Below are positions 13,535 through 24,560 of a DNA stretch of 64,000 nt, one piece after another. A program made the translations under genes and the position numbers. The notes below the pieces were generated by a model. The model did not search any database and had not been told where the DNA came from. It saw nothing but the letters and a program-made list of their open reading frames with translations. This stretch comes from Hofstenia miamia (Eukaryota > Xenacoelomorpha > Acoela): the NCBI GenBank assembly GCA_004352715.1, contig SCFE01000022.1:857161-921160 (forward strand), written 5' to 3'. Every line of letters starts with the position of its first letter. The stretch's first letter is position 1.

Positions 13535-13860
13535 AACTCTTAACTAATACTACTAGCTACTACGTTCAGTATTTGTTTTAAGCAGAGATAGGCATGATGC
13601 CAAAACTTTGGAATAAGCGCGGTCCAGCCTCGAAAACCTAGTCGCGGCTCAAATCTGGCCTATTCATGCAGCTGCATCAGGAAGTGTCGTCGATATGTTT
13701 TCAGATATTGATTCTGAAACGGATTACTGGAATGGAAAGAAACCATCTCTGGTGATGTTTTACAAAGCATTTGTGATAACACAAACAATTGTGATGAAGA
13801 GTTTGGAGGAATTCACATCCATCCTCTATATGAGGAGGAGAATTTCTAAAACTTGAATGT
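13535..13860 (+). other. Coding-looking relic, unassigned
   Basis: After GC-richer DNA (13610-13680), about 13690-13845 reads as acidic protein-like sequence in two alternating frames (for example DVLQSICDNTNNCDEEFGG). It lies next to a piggyBac-like MITE and may be transposase debris, but I cannot match it to a family. Confidence 0.2.
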
Positions 13861-13964
13861 ATACCGTTTTCTTTACATAATGGATTGGATCATGTTTGTT
13901 CATTGATCACATGAGCCACGATCAAGTCAAGATAATTTCAAAATATAATTTGATTTTAACAGAC

Positions 13965-14403
13965 ATAAATTTCTCATTTAATAGTTTGGTCATTCTAGCA
14001 TACAATAATAATTTTGGTTTATTACATAATTACGTCGTATTTCATTATTGAATGCACATTAAGTCTCAACAGAATGTTGATAATATCAAATATTTTGAAA
14101 CTATAGCTACAATATTCATTGCAAATGTGGATGAAATAGAAATATTTAGAAAACGGTTTGGCCTGGTCCTGATTGAGAAGGACTTTTTCAGTTTAGGTCC
14201 GGGAAAATAGGGAGCACTTCCAGCTCTGAGACTCAGTCTAATACTAGATTAAAACATAAAATCAAGCCAAGCCAAGACCCACATGAATTACAATATAATA
14301 TAATATATAAAATCACAAAAAAAATTTTAAGAATAAGTAGACCTTTAAGATCTGTTTTTTGTAGACTTTAAGTGTGAAGAGGGCCATATAGTGTATAAAT
14401 TTT
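13965..14403 (+). repeat. Dispersed repeat, copy A
   Basis: Closely matches 22078-22745 in the same orientation: shared blocks include the CAATATTCATTGCAAATGTG segment near 14110, the TCAGTTTAGGTCCG block near 14190 and the GTGAAGAGGGCCATATAGT block near 14373. Copy A lacks the 211-base foldback element present in copy B and so shows the empty insertion site. Identity of the repeat is unknown; no inverted ends or long frame seen. Confidence 0.8.
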
Positions 14404-15418
14404 TAAATTAAAATTTTAAAATATATATTCGTTTTGATAATAATACAATGAGTGTTTTTTGAGAATTTTCAATGTATTAATATTTAAAGCATAATGAAGA
14501 TATATTTGAAAGATCTCCAAAAAATATAAAAAAGACTTCTCTTCCCTTTTTAACACCTGATTAATCATTTTATGCACTGCAGGGTCGCTTCTAGTTTGAT
14601 TGTCTTTATGCAAAGCGATCAGAGAAATATGGACTTAAGTTTTAGGTGTTGAGTAACCTGAAAACAAATATGTGGTAGACATTGTGTCATTATTCTACAA
14701 AAAAGAAGCAAATGTGAGAGTGGATCAACTTGGTGAAAATGCTTTAAAACGTGCCTTAAATTTGTTTGGAAGGGGACATGACATCACTTATGATAACTTT
14801 TCACATCTTGGAACAGTGCAGCAAAATAGGTGAGGGTCAACACATTTCTTATTCTCCAGAGTTATAAAACTCTAAGTTTGTATCTTGAAGAAGAAAGCAG
14901 TTTTTTGGAACAAATTACGTAATTTTGCTGCACCAATGCTGCTACAAAACGTTTGCCAGCTGTTTTATTTGGTAATATATGCTTGATATGGCATCTATGC
15001 CAAGGATCTCTATGAAAAAACAACGCTACAAAAATGTTGAAAAGAAATTTTATACTTCAGTTGGTGGAACAGCTCTGAAAGTATTTCTCGATGCAACCCA
15101 AGAAATTAGGTCAGTATTTTCCAAAGAATGTGCAATTTACATCAAATTTATAGAAATATTGCATATGTTGGACAAATCATTACAATAATAACGCCAGTAA
15201 AACTTTTCCAAAGGTGAAAAGCTGGAACCTGGAAATTTCAAGTGCGGAACATTTGCAATAGCAATGACTGTATGTATTTTGAACTTAAGTAAAAAACAAC
15301 CTAAATTTGTTTTCTGATACTTTGATTTCATTTTACACCGTTTTTCTGAAGGTGGTCAGTTCTGACCACTTGGGCATTTTGGGGTTATCAAATTGTCAGG
15401 CTTCCTTGTGTTAAAAGT
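14404..15418. other. No clear gene; weak coding-like relic on plus
   Basis: Around 14690-14830 and 14979-15188 the plus strand gives protein-like but short frames (the latter 69 residues, with SVGGTALKVFLDATQEI) ending in stops. They might be transposon debris. I do not recognise them. Confidence 0.25.
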
Positions 15419-15748
15419 CAAACTTGTCAACGAGCCGAGCTTCTAATGAGCCGAGCCGAGCACAGAATTTGATATACAACGAGCCTATTTTAGGCAAAGA
15501 AAGTTTATAAATCTGCTTGTTAATTTGACTATGGAGATTTTTTTTATTTTTTGCAGTCAGTATGCCTTTCCCATAATCTTATTTAAGAAATGTTTATTAA
15601 ATAATTGGAAGAGCTATGTAAAAAATTCTTTGAGCGCAATGTTTTTAAAAAAAATACCCAGCTAAAGATTTTATGTGGCGAGCAGAGCCGAACTTACACA
15701 CAATTTAAACGAGCCGAGCTTGTAAATGTCGGCTCGTTGACAAGTCTG
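15419..15748 (+). mobile_element. hAT-type MITE, full-length copy
   Basis: A 330-base element with inverted ends: CAAACTTGTCAACGAGCC on the left, and GGCTCGTTGACAAGTCTG on the right. Several GAGCC words sit inside each end, and the AT-rich core holds no frame. Flanks (TTAAAAGT left, GTTAAACT right) resemble a decayed 8-base duplication. Best partner is the copy at 20627-21275. Confidence 0.8.
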
Positions 15749-16511
15749 GTTAAACTAATTAAGTAAAACTGATTTTAGAAAATAATGACGATATTTGGCT
15801 TTTATATATGTGCTCAAAAACTACAGTTATTTAGAAAGCGTATATTTATTTTAATCGTAAATAGATTATTTTTGAACTTGAATTGCACATTGTTCTGTCT
15901 TCATGTTCAATTTTCTTAAAGCTTATTAAGATATTCAACCATCTATTGGCAGGTGAGCTTCAATATAAAGATGAACATTTGTGCTTAGAAGCATTTCTGT
16001 AGCTTTTGTATTTGAAAATTCTGATTGCACCGACAAAACACAATTGAAGACACAAGCATGGAAAGCAGATTTAAAGATTTCTTACACTGAGCACAAGCTA
16101 CATACACAGACACAAAGACACACACATTTACTATTATTGTATATTATTCATGTATATTTAATTTGTAGTTCTAAAATTGCAATTTTTTAGCAAATATATT
16201 ATGTAAAAATTACTCATGTTATCGCATTGCCAAATTTTCAGTTAGTCTGAAATCTGTGGGAGAACAATTAAATATTGATTTTCTGTAGGCAGACTATATA
16301 TTATTAACTGTTATTCTGTTATAAGGGAGTGTAATGATAATCTAATGTATTATTGTTTTCACCAGCTTGGAAGACAAAATTTTATTAATCTGCTCTTTAA
16401 GAACAAATTTTAATATCCCAGACACACACTGAATACTTTATAAACAGTAATCTTCAAACATAAAATGTACTGAAGTTTATATTTCGATAAGAATTATAAA
16501 ACATAATTCAA

Positions 16512-17462
16512 TTACTTCTTTGATAACATTAATGTTGTAAGTTTTTCTAAAACTTCTTTCCTGAAATGCCGCTTGAAGCTGTTGCTTTGCAATGTGTATA
16601 TCAGTGGATTTAATGCAGACGATGTAAACAAAAGTTGAATGCCAATTATAGCTGGTATTGTATCAAATGTTAAATTCAACTCTAGTTTATAAGCTACTGC
16701 CACGAAGTGAATTACAGTCATTGTAAAGTCAGGAGCGGTACAAAATGTAAATTCAAGAATTAATAGCAGACAAAGTACCGTAATTTTCCTATTGCCTGTT
16801 TTCTGTGAATCCGATGTTTTCCTTTGTTTAGTAACAATGAAATATAAAATCTTACCATACAAAAAATACATAACCAAAAATGGAAGCAATACGACTGTTG
16901 GGCAGAAACCCCAAACAAGTCCTTTATAAAATAGTTCTGACTGATTATAGAAAACTACCACACATTTTCTTGTTTGTTCATTATATGCAGTATAATATAA
17001 ATAAGGATAAACAGATGGAAACCCGGTGATGTACACTACTAAAATGGAACCTTTCCGCCACAGATGATTCTTTACTAAAATATTGTATGAAATCGGAAAG
17101 AACACGCAAATATATCGGTCAATTGTTATCAGCAGGACATGACAAACTGAGTTGTATACCATTGCCCACATTATGTAGCCGGTGTTCATAAATATACAAT
17201 AATACTTACCCATTTCACCCGATGGCACTGGAAGGGCCTCTTCAATAGCAAATCGGTAAATGTAAAGAACTAAGGTCACCATGTCACAGAAAGCTAAGCT
17301 AGAAAAAATTAAGTTACTGTAATTTTTTCGAAACGTTTTCGAAATTGAATAGGTCAATAGAATCATTGAATTCAATATAAAACCCATTATCAGAATCGCT
17401 ATGGCAAGCATGCTCTGAAAGAGAGGTGGTGATGCGCGCTCTGACAATGTTAACCTTTCCAT
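16512..17462 (-). CDS. Rhodopsin-class (class A) G protein-coupled receptor, orphan
   Basis: An intact single-exon frame of 316 residues with seven hydrophobic segments, predicted to sit in the plasma membrane and signal through heterotrimeric G proteins. Class A marks visible: Asn31 in TM1, Asp60 in TM2 (LAFCD), Cys89 before TM3 and Cys167 in the second outer loop (likely disulphide), DRY at 115-117, and NPLIY at 285-289 in TM7 followed by a short basic helix-8 region (FKRHFRKE). The N-terminus is short and there is no signal peptide. Oddities: the TM6 toggle motif CWxP is CTAP (241-244), and TM4 lacks the usual Trp. NQS at 173-175 is a possible glycosylation site. Ligand cannot be told; the shape fits small-ligand or peptide receptors. 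The Met at 17462 is the first in frame and leaves a normal TM1. Confidence 0.85.
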   Translation of the reverse strand: MERLTLSERASPPLFQSMLAIAILIMGFILNSMILLTYSISKTFRKNYSNLIFSSLAFCDMVTLVLYIYRFAIEEALPVPSGEMGKYYCIFMNTGYIMWAMVYNSVCHVLLITIDRYICVFFPISYNILVKNHLWRKGSILVVYITGFPSVYPYLYYTAYNEQTRKCVVVFYNQSELFYKGLVWGFCPTVVLLPFLVMYFLYGKILYFIVTKQRKTSDSQKTGNRKITVLCLLLILEFTFCTAPDFTMTVIHFVAVAYKLELNLTFDTIPAIIGIQLLFTSSALNPLIYTLQSNSFKRHFRKEVLEKLTTLMLSKK

Positions 17463-17617
17463 ATTCTTTCTGCTAAATGAGCAATAATTTGAGAAAATTT
17501 AGCTATAAGCATAATGTAGCCAATCAAATTTACTAGAGATTCTGCAGCAATGAACGACGCTATAGAAAGTACGCCACCTTGCAACTTGTAAGGGAACAAC
17601 AATGTTATCTTTTATGC

Positions 17618-17624
<7 letters not shown>

Positions 17625-17650
<26 letters not shown>

Positions 17651-17810
17651 NNNNNNNNNNNNNNNNNNNNNNNNNNNNNNNNNNNNNNNNNNNNNNNNNN
17701 NNNNNNNNNNNNNNNNNNNNNNNNNNNNNNNNNNNNNNNNNNNNNNNNNNNNNNNNNNNNNNNNNNNNNNNNNNNNNNNNNNNTATATATATATATATAT
17801 ATATATATAT
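17625..17810. repeat. (TA)n tract containing a 133-N gap
   Basis: TA alternation runs into N at 17651-17783 and continues on the other side, so the gap is an unresolved microsatellite just upstream of the GPCR. Confidence 0.95.
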
Positions 17811-18607
17811 TAAGAAAATTGTTAGGAAGTTCCTAATTGCAACCGGTTTGGCTTGGCAATAATATTTTTGCTGCTATTTGTAAAGAGATGCAACTATATA
17901 GCAATGAAATTATAATAAATATTAAGTATGTCTATCGATTCTTATACATTGTTTAATACAATCCTTATTTAATTTTGAAGTGTATGATGATTGATTTTAA
18001 ATAGATCTCTGTCAAATATTTTCCATGTTAACAGTATAAACTTAAAATTTTCAGAATCTTGAAATGGTCACATTTTTCGTTCCATCATCAAATGCCAAAT
18101 CAGGCGATTTTTTCGAAATAAATCAATTTTGGTCTTAGCGGTTGGAAACATTAGATTTTAATAGAACTTATTAATAATGGCTCAAAAATATAAATTACTA
18201 CCTTACTTTACTTATTTTTAGTAATGAAGATTTTTAATGTCCACGGAACTCTTCATACTTCAAATATTTATGAGAAGTGCAAATTTTTAAAATCAAGTTT
18301 TGACTATGTAAATAAGCTATAGTACGTCATTAAAACTACTTGTCGTTATACATGTACATTTTCATGCTATTTTCGTAAAATGTAAAACGGTATAATCCAA
18401 TTTTAGAGCTTTTTTATCTAATAAAACAAAAATTATTAATCAGTATTTTCTCAAGTGCTCTTTTCCACAACCATTAACCGTCTGGGTATGCTTTCGTACA
18501 AAACCTTAGGGTAGTGCAATGGAAGCTGTGGTGGTATTATACTTCTACCCGTAATTAACCTGTTCCTGACTATTTACCATATGTTTACCCTTTTAACAAG
18601 TCCATTA
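17811..18607. other. No gene recognised
   Basis: AT-rich spacer between the GPCR upstream side and the mariner element; no long frame or clear repeat ends. Confidence 0.5.
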
Positions 18608-19157
18608 TACAGGATGGCCCACTTAAAAGTAGCCCGGATTTTTTTTTAAATTAAAATATTTTTTTAATTTTTTTCAAAACATGTATTTTAATTACGTGAA
18701 TGTTACAAGTGACCCAAGTCTTTCCAAAACCTGTTTTTATTACTTACAGGTTACAAGAGATGCTGGAAGTGTCCCCCATTGACATCTATACATTTTTGAG
18801 CACGGCACAGGATGTTGGCTGATACTGACTGCAGCTCTGCTAAGGTGATGCTTCGGATAGTGTTGGTGATGTTCTGTTTGAGTTCGTTCAGGGTATGAGG
18901 ATTATTTGCGTACACCTTTTCTTTTAAATTCCCCCATAGATAAAAATCGCATGAGGTCAGGTCCGGAGACCGTGGTGGCCATAACCCCTTGCTCACAGTT
19001 CACTCTTCTGTAAAGACTTCATGAATGGATGCCAGTGACATGTGGGACGTGTGACATGTTGCACCATCTTGTTGGAAGAAGGAGTACATTCTTTCTTGTG
19101 GTGTTAGTTGCTCGTAAAACTGTTCCAAGATGCCCAGATAAACATCGGTATTCACTG
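18608..19157 (-). pseudogene. mariner-family transposase, 3' half, one in-frame stop
   Basis: On the minus strand, from the gap edge at 19157 to the stop at 18751, one frame reads as a DDE transposase C-terminus: FFQQDGATCHT (second catalytic Asp block), then LWPPRSPDLTSCDFYLWG (third catalytic block with Asp), ending in VNGGHFQHLL. The two halves are in the same frame and separated by one TGA at 19000-19002. Downstream of the frame the element ends at about 18610 with CAGGATGGCCCACTTAAAAG next to TA at 18608-18609, consistent with a TA target duplication. The N-terminal half and left end are in or beyond the gap. The single stop suggests a fairly young copy. Confidence 0.85.
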
Positions 19158-19537
19158 NNNNNNNNNNNNNNNNNNNNNNNNNNNNNNNNNNNNNNNNNNN
19201 NNNNNNNNNNNNNNNNNNNNNNNNNNNNNNNNNNNNNNNNNNNNNNNNNNNNNNNNNNNNNNNNNNNNNNNNNNNNNNNNNNNNNNNNNNNNNNNNNNNN
19301 NNNNNNNNNNNNNNNNNNNNNNNNNNNNNNNNNNNNNNNNNNNNNNNNNNNNNNNNNNNNNNNNNNNNNNNNNNNNNNNNNNNNNNNNNNNNNNNNNNNN
19401 NNNNNNNNNNNNNNNNNNNNNNNNNNNNNNNNNNNNNNNNNNNNNNNNNNNNNNNNNNNNNNNNNNNNNNNNNNNNNNNNNNNNNNNNNNNNNNNNNNNN
19501 NNNNNNNNNNNNNNNNNNNNNNNNNNNNNNNNNNNNN
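19158..19537. other. Assembly gap (380 N)
   Basis: Starts inside the mariner transposase and ends in a (TA)n tract (19538-19553). It hides the transposase N-terminus and the other end of the element. Confidence 0.95.
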
Positions 19538-20026
19538 TATATATATATATATAAATGCACTAAATGTGATTTTAATAAACAATTCTACTCGTACTACTTA
19601 ACCTTATAACATGGTAACAGCTTTTGAATCATTAAAATCTCAGCCACTGGAAGTAGATGACATTGATATTTCACACGAATGGACTCGATGAAAAGAGATT
19701 TTGAATTATTTCTTCAAGCAATCGAGCTTGAGAAAAAATGAGATAGCGTTCGAATGGCGCTTCCACAGAGAACCATTGGTCAAAATGCTTTGGAAATTTT
19801 CTATAATCTCACTTGGGAAGATTGCGGGAATAACTCAAAGTTTAGGTAAAGAACCTTATGAAACTTTCGAAAGATATATATATTTCTTTAGTCAAAAATG
19901 GGTCGGATTACATATTGATACATTTGTTAATTTATTACAGAAACTTTCGCGAAATTGTAACTTTGCAGAACTAGCAGAGAGTCTACAAGACTACAAGAAC
20001 GTTTGATAAAGGAGCAAAATCTTACC

Positions 20027-20296
20027 TAAACCCTTTCAACCCGGATGGTACATATATGTACCATTTAACTTTTCTAACAGCATAACGGTAACAATGTACT
20101 AGTATACAGGACACAATTGTACAATAATATAAGTTAAAAAATACAATGGTAAATATATGTACCACATTAAAATTTTGTCCTATATAATAGTAATCATCAT
20201 AAACTTTATAAAACAACTTTACATTATATGTATTAGCCATCTAGAATCTAAAAATAATAATAATTACAGAAAAAAAATTCGGTTTTAAAGGGTTAA
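20027..20296. mobile_element. piggyBac-like MITE 2, inside the Gypsy gag
   Basis: Inverted ends CCCTTT and AAAGGG with TTAA at 20293-20296 and TAAA at 20027-20030, best read as a TTAA duplication with one changed base. The gag frame resumes directly after the right TTAA. Palindrome ATGGTACATATATGTACCAT lies at 20045-20064, and a near copy TGGTAAATATATGTACCA at 20147-20164. No coding capacity. Confidence 0.75.
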
Positions 20297-20618
20297 GCAG
20301 AGCAATCGCAATCTGTAAATGCTGTGAAGAGTACATGAGCAAATCAAATCACTGAAGAATTATGAAGCACTTCAAAACCTGGCGTGCAAAAACAGAAGTG
20401 GAGATCAATGCAATTGGATCTTATCGAAAAGCTTCAACAACCTTTAAACACTCATTCAACAATAAGAAGAACAGCATCGATTTTTGGCAATGTGGACACA
20501 GACAACAACGGAGAGATTGTCCAGCATACGGGAAAAGATGTAACAACTATAATGGTCCAAATACCTTCTCAATAATGTGCAGAAGACATCTACAAAGACA
20601 ACAAAAAATTGGTAGTCT

Positions 20619-21283
20619 CAATGAAACAGACTTGTCAACGAGCCGAGCTTCTAACGAGCNNNNNNNNNNNNNNNNNNNNNNNNNNNNNNNNNNNNNNNNN
20701 NNNNNNNNNNNNNNNNNNNNNNNNNNNNNNNNNNNNNNNNNNNNNNNNNNNNNNNNNNNNNNNNNNNNNNNNNNNNNNNNNNNNNNNNNNNNNNNNNNNN
20801 NNNNNNNNNNNNNNNNNNNNNNNNNNNNNNNNNNNNNNNNNNNNNNNNNNNNNNNNNNNNNNNNNNNNNNNNNNNNNNNNNNNNNNNNNNNNNNNNNNNN
20901 NNNNNNNNNNNNNNNNNNNNNNNNNNNNNNNNNNNNNNNNNNNNNNNNNNNNNNNNNNNNNNNNNNNNNNNNNNNNNNNNNNNNNNNNNNGAGCCGAGCT
21001 TGAGCACAGTATTTGATATACAACGAGCCCAAAACGAGCCTATTTTAGGCAAAGAAAGCTTATAGTTCTGCTTGTTAATTTGATTATGGAGATTTTCCTT
21101 ATTTTTGCAGTCAGTATGCCTTTCCTATAATCTTATTTAAGAAATGTTTATTAAATAATTGGAAGAGCTATGAAAAAATTCTTTGAGCACAATATTTTTT
21201 AAAAAAAAACGAGCCTCATTCAAAGATTTTATGTGCGAGCCGAGCCGAGCTAGGATCGGCTCGTTGACAAGTCTGCAATGAAA
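20619..21283 (+). mobile_element. hAT-type MITE with perfect 8-base target duplication
   Basis: CAATGAAA at 20619-20626 and again at 21276-21283 flanks an element (20627-21275) with inverted ends CAGACTTGTCAACGAGCC and GGCTCGTTGACAAGTCTG. An 8-base duplication and ends starting CAG are typical of the hAT superfamily. The interior is AT-rich apart from GAGCC words and matches 15419-15748. N at 20660-20990 masks part of the left half, so its true length is uncertain. It splits the Gypsy gag-protease relic. Confidence 0.85.
20660..20990. other. Assembly gap (331 N) inside the hAT MITE
   Basis: Flanked on both sides by GAGCC-rich sequence, so the gap probably reflects repeat collapse of the element end. 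Confidence 0.95.
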
Positions 21284-22077
21284 CACACTCGTCCAATGAT
21301 GAAGAAAACGATGAAGAATATAGTTGTAATTCGATTACAAAAAGTGAATGCAGGAAATTTAAATCAATTGAAACCATAGCTTTGATTAACTGACGAAAAA
21401 TGAAAATGAAGGTCGGCTCAGGGGCTCAGTGTAATGTTCTTTTTCTTCAAGATTTCAGGTCGCTGGGGCTTACTAATCAACTGATAAAACCGTCCAAAGT
21501 TAGATTAACTGGTTATGAAGGCAACAGGTTACCAGTAAACGGAGTCTGCTCTTTACCCATAATCTCGAGTAGTAAAAGAAGAAGGTCGAGTGCTGATTTC
21601 ATTATATGCTCAGAAGATGTTATCCCAATTTTAGGATTGATAACTTGTTAGAAAATGACCTCCTGCAAGTAAACTTTAAGAAAGACTCTTGTGTTCGATC
21701 CAGGAAAAAGTCTAGGATCAATGAATTAGGTGGGCTATAGCAAGAGTTGCAAGTTTACCGAAATCTCAGTTCCAAGTGAAATTACCTGGACTTAGCAGAG
21801 CTGGAAATGGTCATGTCCCTTCCGGTAATTATGGTACTTTCCTTAAGCATTGCGGTCCTTTTGATCCGAGATTTCCTAAGATTTTGTGCAAATTTATACA
21901 ATTTATCATTCTTTTGTTTCAATACAATCTACACATATTTATAATTAAATACTTACAATAAAATTGATAATAAAAAAGCACTTAAATTGTTCGACACATT
22001 AATTAAATATCAAGCCAAGTCATTCATTGTTGTTTGCTTAATCTCATTAATTAACGCCTTTGGCAAAAACAATTTGA

Positions 22078-22745
22078 TATTATCAGATATAAATTTCTCA
22101 TTTAGTAGTTTGGTCATTCTAGCAGTGGCGTACAATAATTTTGGTTTATTACATAATTACGTATTTCATTAGTAAATGGACATTCAGTCTCGAACAGAAT
22201 GTTGATAATTACAAATATTTTAAACTATAACTACAATATTCATTGCAAATGTGGGTGAAAAAGGGATATTTAGAAAACGATCTGGCCTGGTTCTGATTGA
22301 GAAGGACTTTTTCAGTTTAGGTCCGACAAAATAGGGAGCACTTCCATCTCTGAGACTCAGTCCAAGACTAGATTAAAACATAAAATCAAGCCAAGCCAAG
22401 ACCCATTGAATTACAATATAATATAATATATAAAATCACAAAAAAAAATAAAAAATATTTAGAACTTTAGGCCACGGTTAGACTAGTGATTGGTTCAAAA
22501 GTGATCTATCACATTTGAAAGAATTGCAGGTCTAACCACCTGAGATTATTAGCAATGTTACGATCACAAGGAAATCGAACGCGCACGATTTCTTCGCTAA
22601 TTATCTTGGGTGGTTAGACATGCGATGCAATCAAAATGTGATAGATCACTTTTAAACCAATCACTAGTCTAACCGTGGCCTTAAGATTTGCTTTGTTTGT
22701 AGACCTTAAGTGTGAAGAGGGCCATATAGTATATAAATTTTTTGA
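22078..22745 (+). repeat. Dispersed repeat, copy B, with nested MITE
   Basis: Same repeat as 13965-14403, in the same orientation, with scattered base differences and small indels. It is interrupted at 22467-22683 by a foldback element absent from copy A. Sequence just upstream (21670-22077) shows no clear gene. Confidence 0.8.
22467..22683. mobile_element. Foldback MITE, PIF/Harbinger-like
   Basis: A 211-base element (22470-22680) flanked by TTA on both sides. Ends GGCCACGGTTAGACTAGTGA and its reverse complement extend as an inverted repeat of about 46 bases with few mismatches, and a second inner pair (GGTCTAACCACCTGAGATTA against TAATTATCTTGGGTGGTTAGAC) makes almost the whole element one hairpin. 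A three-base TTA/TAA duplication and GG-starting ends fit PIF/Harbinger elements. Copy A of the surrounding repeat gives the empty site (CTTTAAGATCTG near 14343). Confidence 0.85.
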
Positions 22746-24239
22746 ATTTATTAATATATCAGTATAAGAAAAAATTCTCTTCTATGAAAATGATTTTTCA
22801 ATTCTCAACATCTTTACGCAGTAATTTTAAAATATGAGTTTTAACTTCAAGTTCGTCATTATATGTCCATTTTTCAACATTTTAGTTAAAATTTGTTTTA
22901 AAAGAAGACTTATTTCATATATACATGATGTAGAATAGAAGGCCAACCAGGGTGAAATACAGAAAACTTTGTTAGCAATTTTTAAATATGGTTTGAAAAG
23001 TTTCATACCATTTTGTTCCTGAACGCTTTAATGCTTTGTTAAAATATAAGAATCAATTATGTTGCATATTAGTTATTGTCAACTGATCCCACGTCTATCG
23101 GTGCCTGTAAAAATAAAGCTTTAGAGGTACGGGTAAGGCGTCTTCCTATACAGGTATCAGAAATCCCTTATCCACACAGTACTAAAGCTAACGCGTATCC
23201 GCGGGTGTGGGCGCGCAAAACTGGGGCAAGATCAATGCCTGCACATCACAAAGGTATATAGAAAATGATTCACACTTGCCTTTTTCTTATTGGGAGCAAT
23301 TCTCCGATTATGCAAACTTCTTTTTCACACTAGTTGCTATCGTTTGTACCAGACNNNNNNNNNNNNNNNNNNNNNNNNNNNNNNNNNNNNNNNNNNNNNN
23401 NNNNNNNNNNNNNNNNNNNNNNNNNNNNNNNNNNNNNNNNNNNNNNNNNNNNNNNNNNNNNNNNNNNNNNNNNNNNNNNNNNNNNNNNNNNNNNNNNNNN
23501 NNNNNNNNNNNNNNNNNNNNNNNNNNNNNNNNNNNNNNNNNNNNNNNNNNNNNNNNNNNNNNNNNNNNNNNNNNNNNNNNNNNNNNNNNNNNNNNNNNNN
23601 NNNNNNNNNNNNNNNNNNNNNNNNNNNNNNNNNNNNNNNNNNNNNNNNNNNNNNNNNNNNNNNNNNNNNNNNNNNNNNNNNNNNNNNNNNNNNNNNNNNN
23701 NNNNNNNNNNNNNNNNNNNNNNNNNNNNNNNNNNNNNNNNNNNNNNNNNNNNNNNNNNNNNNNNNNNNNNNNNNNNNNNNNNNNNNNNNNNNNNNNNNNN
23801 NNNNNNNNNNNNNNNNNNNNNNNNNNNNNNNNNNNNNNNNNNNNNNNNNNNNNNNNNNNNNNNNNNNNNNNNNNNNNNNNNNNNNNNNNNGCAAGTCTGG
23901 TTTGTACCTTACCTGTATTAGATTATTCAAAATTCGGTCCAACCCTAGCCCAGGTCCAATACAACATAGTCAATATACAGTATGCAATTGCAATACAAAA
24001 TTTAACTATTCCAGCTTTATTAAATACTTGATATATCTTCAACCTGCTGCCTAATTATCGGTGCTATGAAAACTTCAAAGGAGGTTCTATGACATGATTT
24101 GGGAAATGGTAAATTTAAGAAACAATGTAAATTTAACGTAAAATGATAAGGAAAATTTAGCATTACACCCAATCTCAATCTCAACCATAGACCATTAGTG
24201 TGAAATCATATCAACTAATGTATTCTTTAGAATTGAATC
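22746..24239. other. No gene recognised; contains a 536-N gap
   Basis: A GC-richer patch at 23080-23260 (with GCGTATCCGCGGGTGTGGGC) runs towards N at 23355-23890. Right of the gap, 23891-23965 is again GC-richer. The gap probably covers a repeat. The 61-residue frame at 23076-23261 matches nothing I know. Confidence 0.5.
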
Positions 24240-24264
24240 TCAGGCAGGTGCTCTTATGCGATTT

Positions 24265-24560
24265 ATGCAGACGGTACGGTATGAAATGAGTACCGCCGGT
24301 AGCGGAGCGGTATACGGTATTTCACAGAAACAGGCTGAAGCGTTTTTTTATCAAAAACAAGGTCTGGAGAAACTTTATTGAACATTAAAAAAATTGAGAG
24401 TATGCTTTTGAAAGTTTTTCATGTTGGTGAGGCACCATTTTCAGTTTTTTTTCGATTGGAGCCTCTCCACCGCAATGTACGTAGCTTTAGCTATAAATAC
24501 AGTCTTTGCATTTTCTCTAAACACCTTTTTACTAAAAAATTACAACGGTGGTAACGGTAC
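24265..24560. repeat. CGGTA-rich repeat scrap
   Basis: Repeated ACGGTA or GCGGTA words at 24272-24320 and again at 24545-24562 (ACGGTGGTAACGGTACTG). Possibly the two ends of a DNA transposon with a short frame (24421-24642) by chance in between. No target duplication identified. Confidence 0.3.

Larger units (their letters stand above)
19612..21660 (+). pseudogene. Gypsy-type LTR retrotransposon gag-protease remnant
   Basis: A decayed Gag polyprotein followed by a protease domain. The Gag core lies at about 19612-20020 (segments LGKEPYETFERY and LSRNCNFAELAESL), with an early TGA at 19690 and a frame change near 19990. A nucleocapsid zinc knuckle region lies at 20488-20590 (CGHRQQRRDC, then C-x2-Y in place of the second Cys). 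The protease lies at 21400-21650, with GAQCNV and the flap-like LTGYEGNRLPVNG. The aspartic protease triad DSG/DTG reads GSG here, so the catalytic Asp is lost. Two MITEs (20027-20296 and 20619-21283) sit inside the gene and their removal would restore continuity. No reverse transcriptase, integrase or LTR is visible. It cannot make active protein. Confidence 0.8.

Noticed and set aside
21776-21961. Continuation of the Gypsy pol gene
   Set aside because: The frame (with LPGLSRAGNGHVPSGNYGTF) shows no reverse transcriptase motif and similarity to the element seems to end before it.
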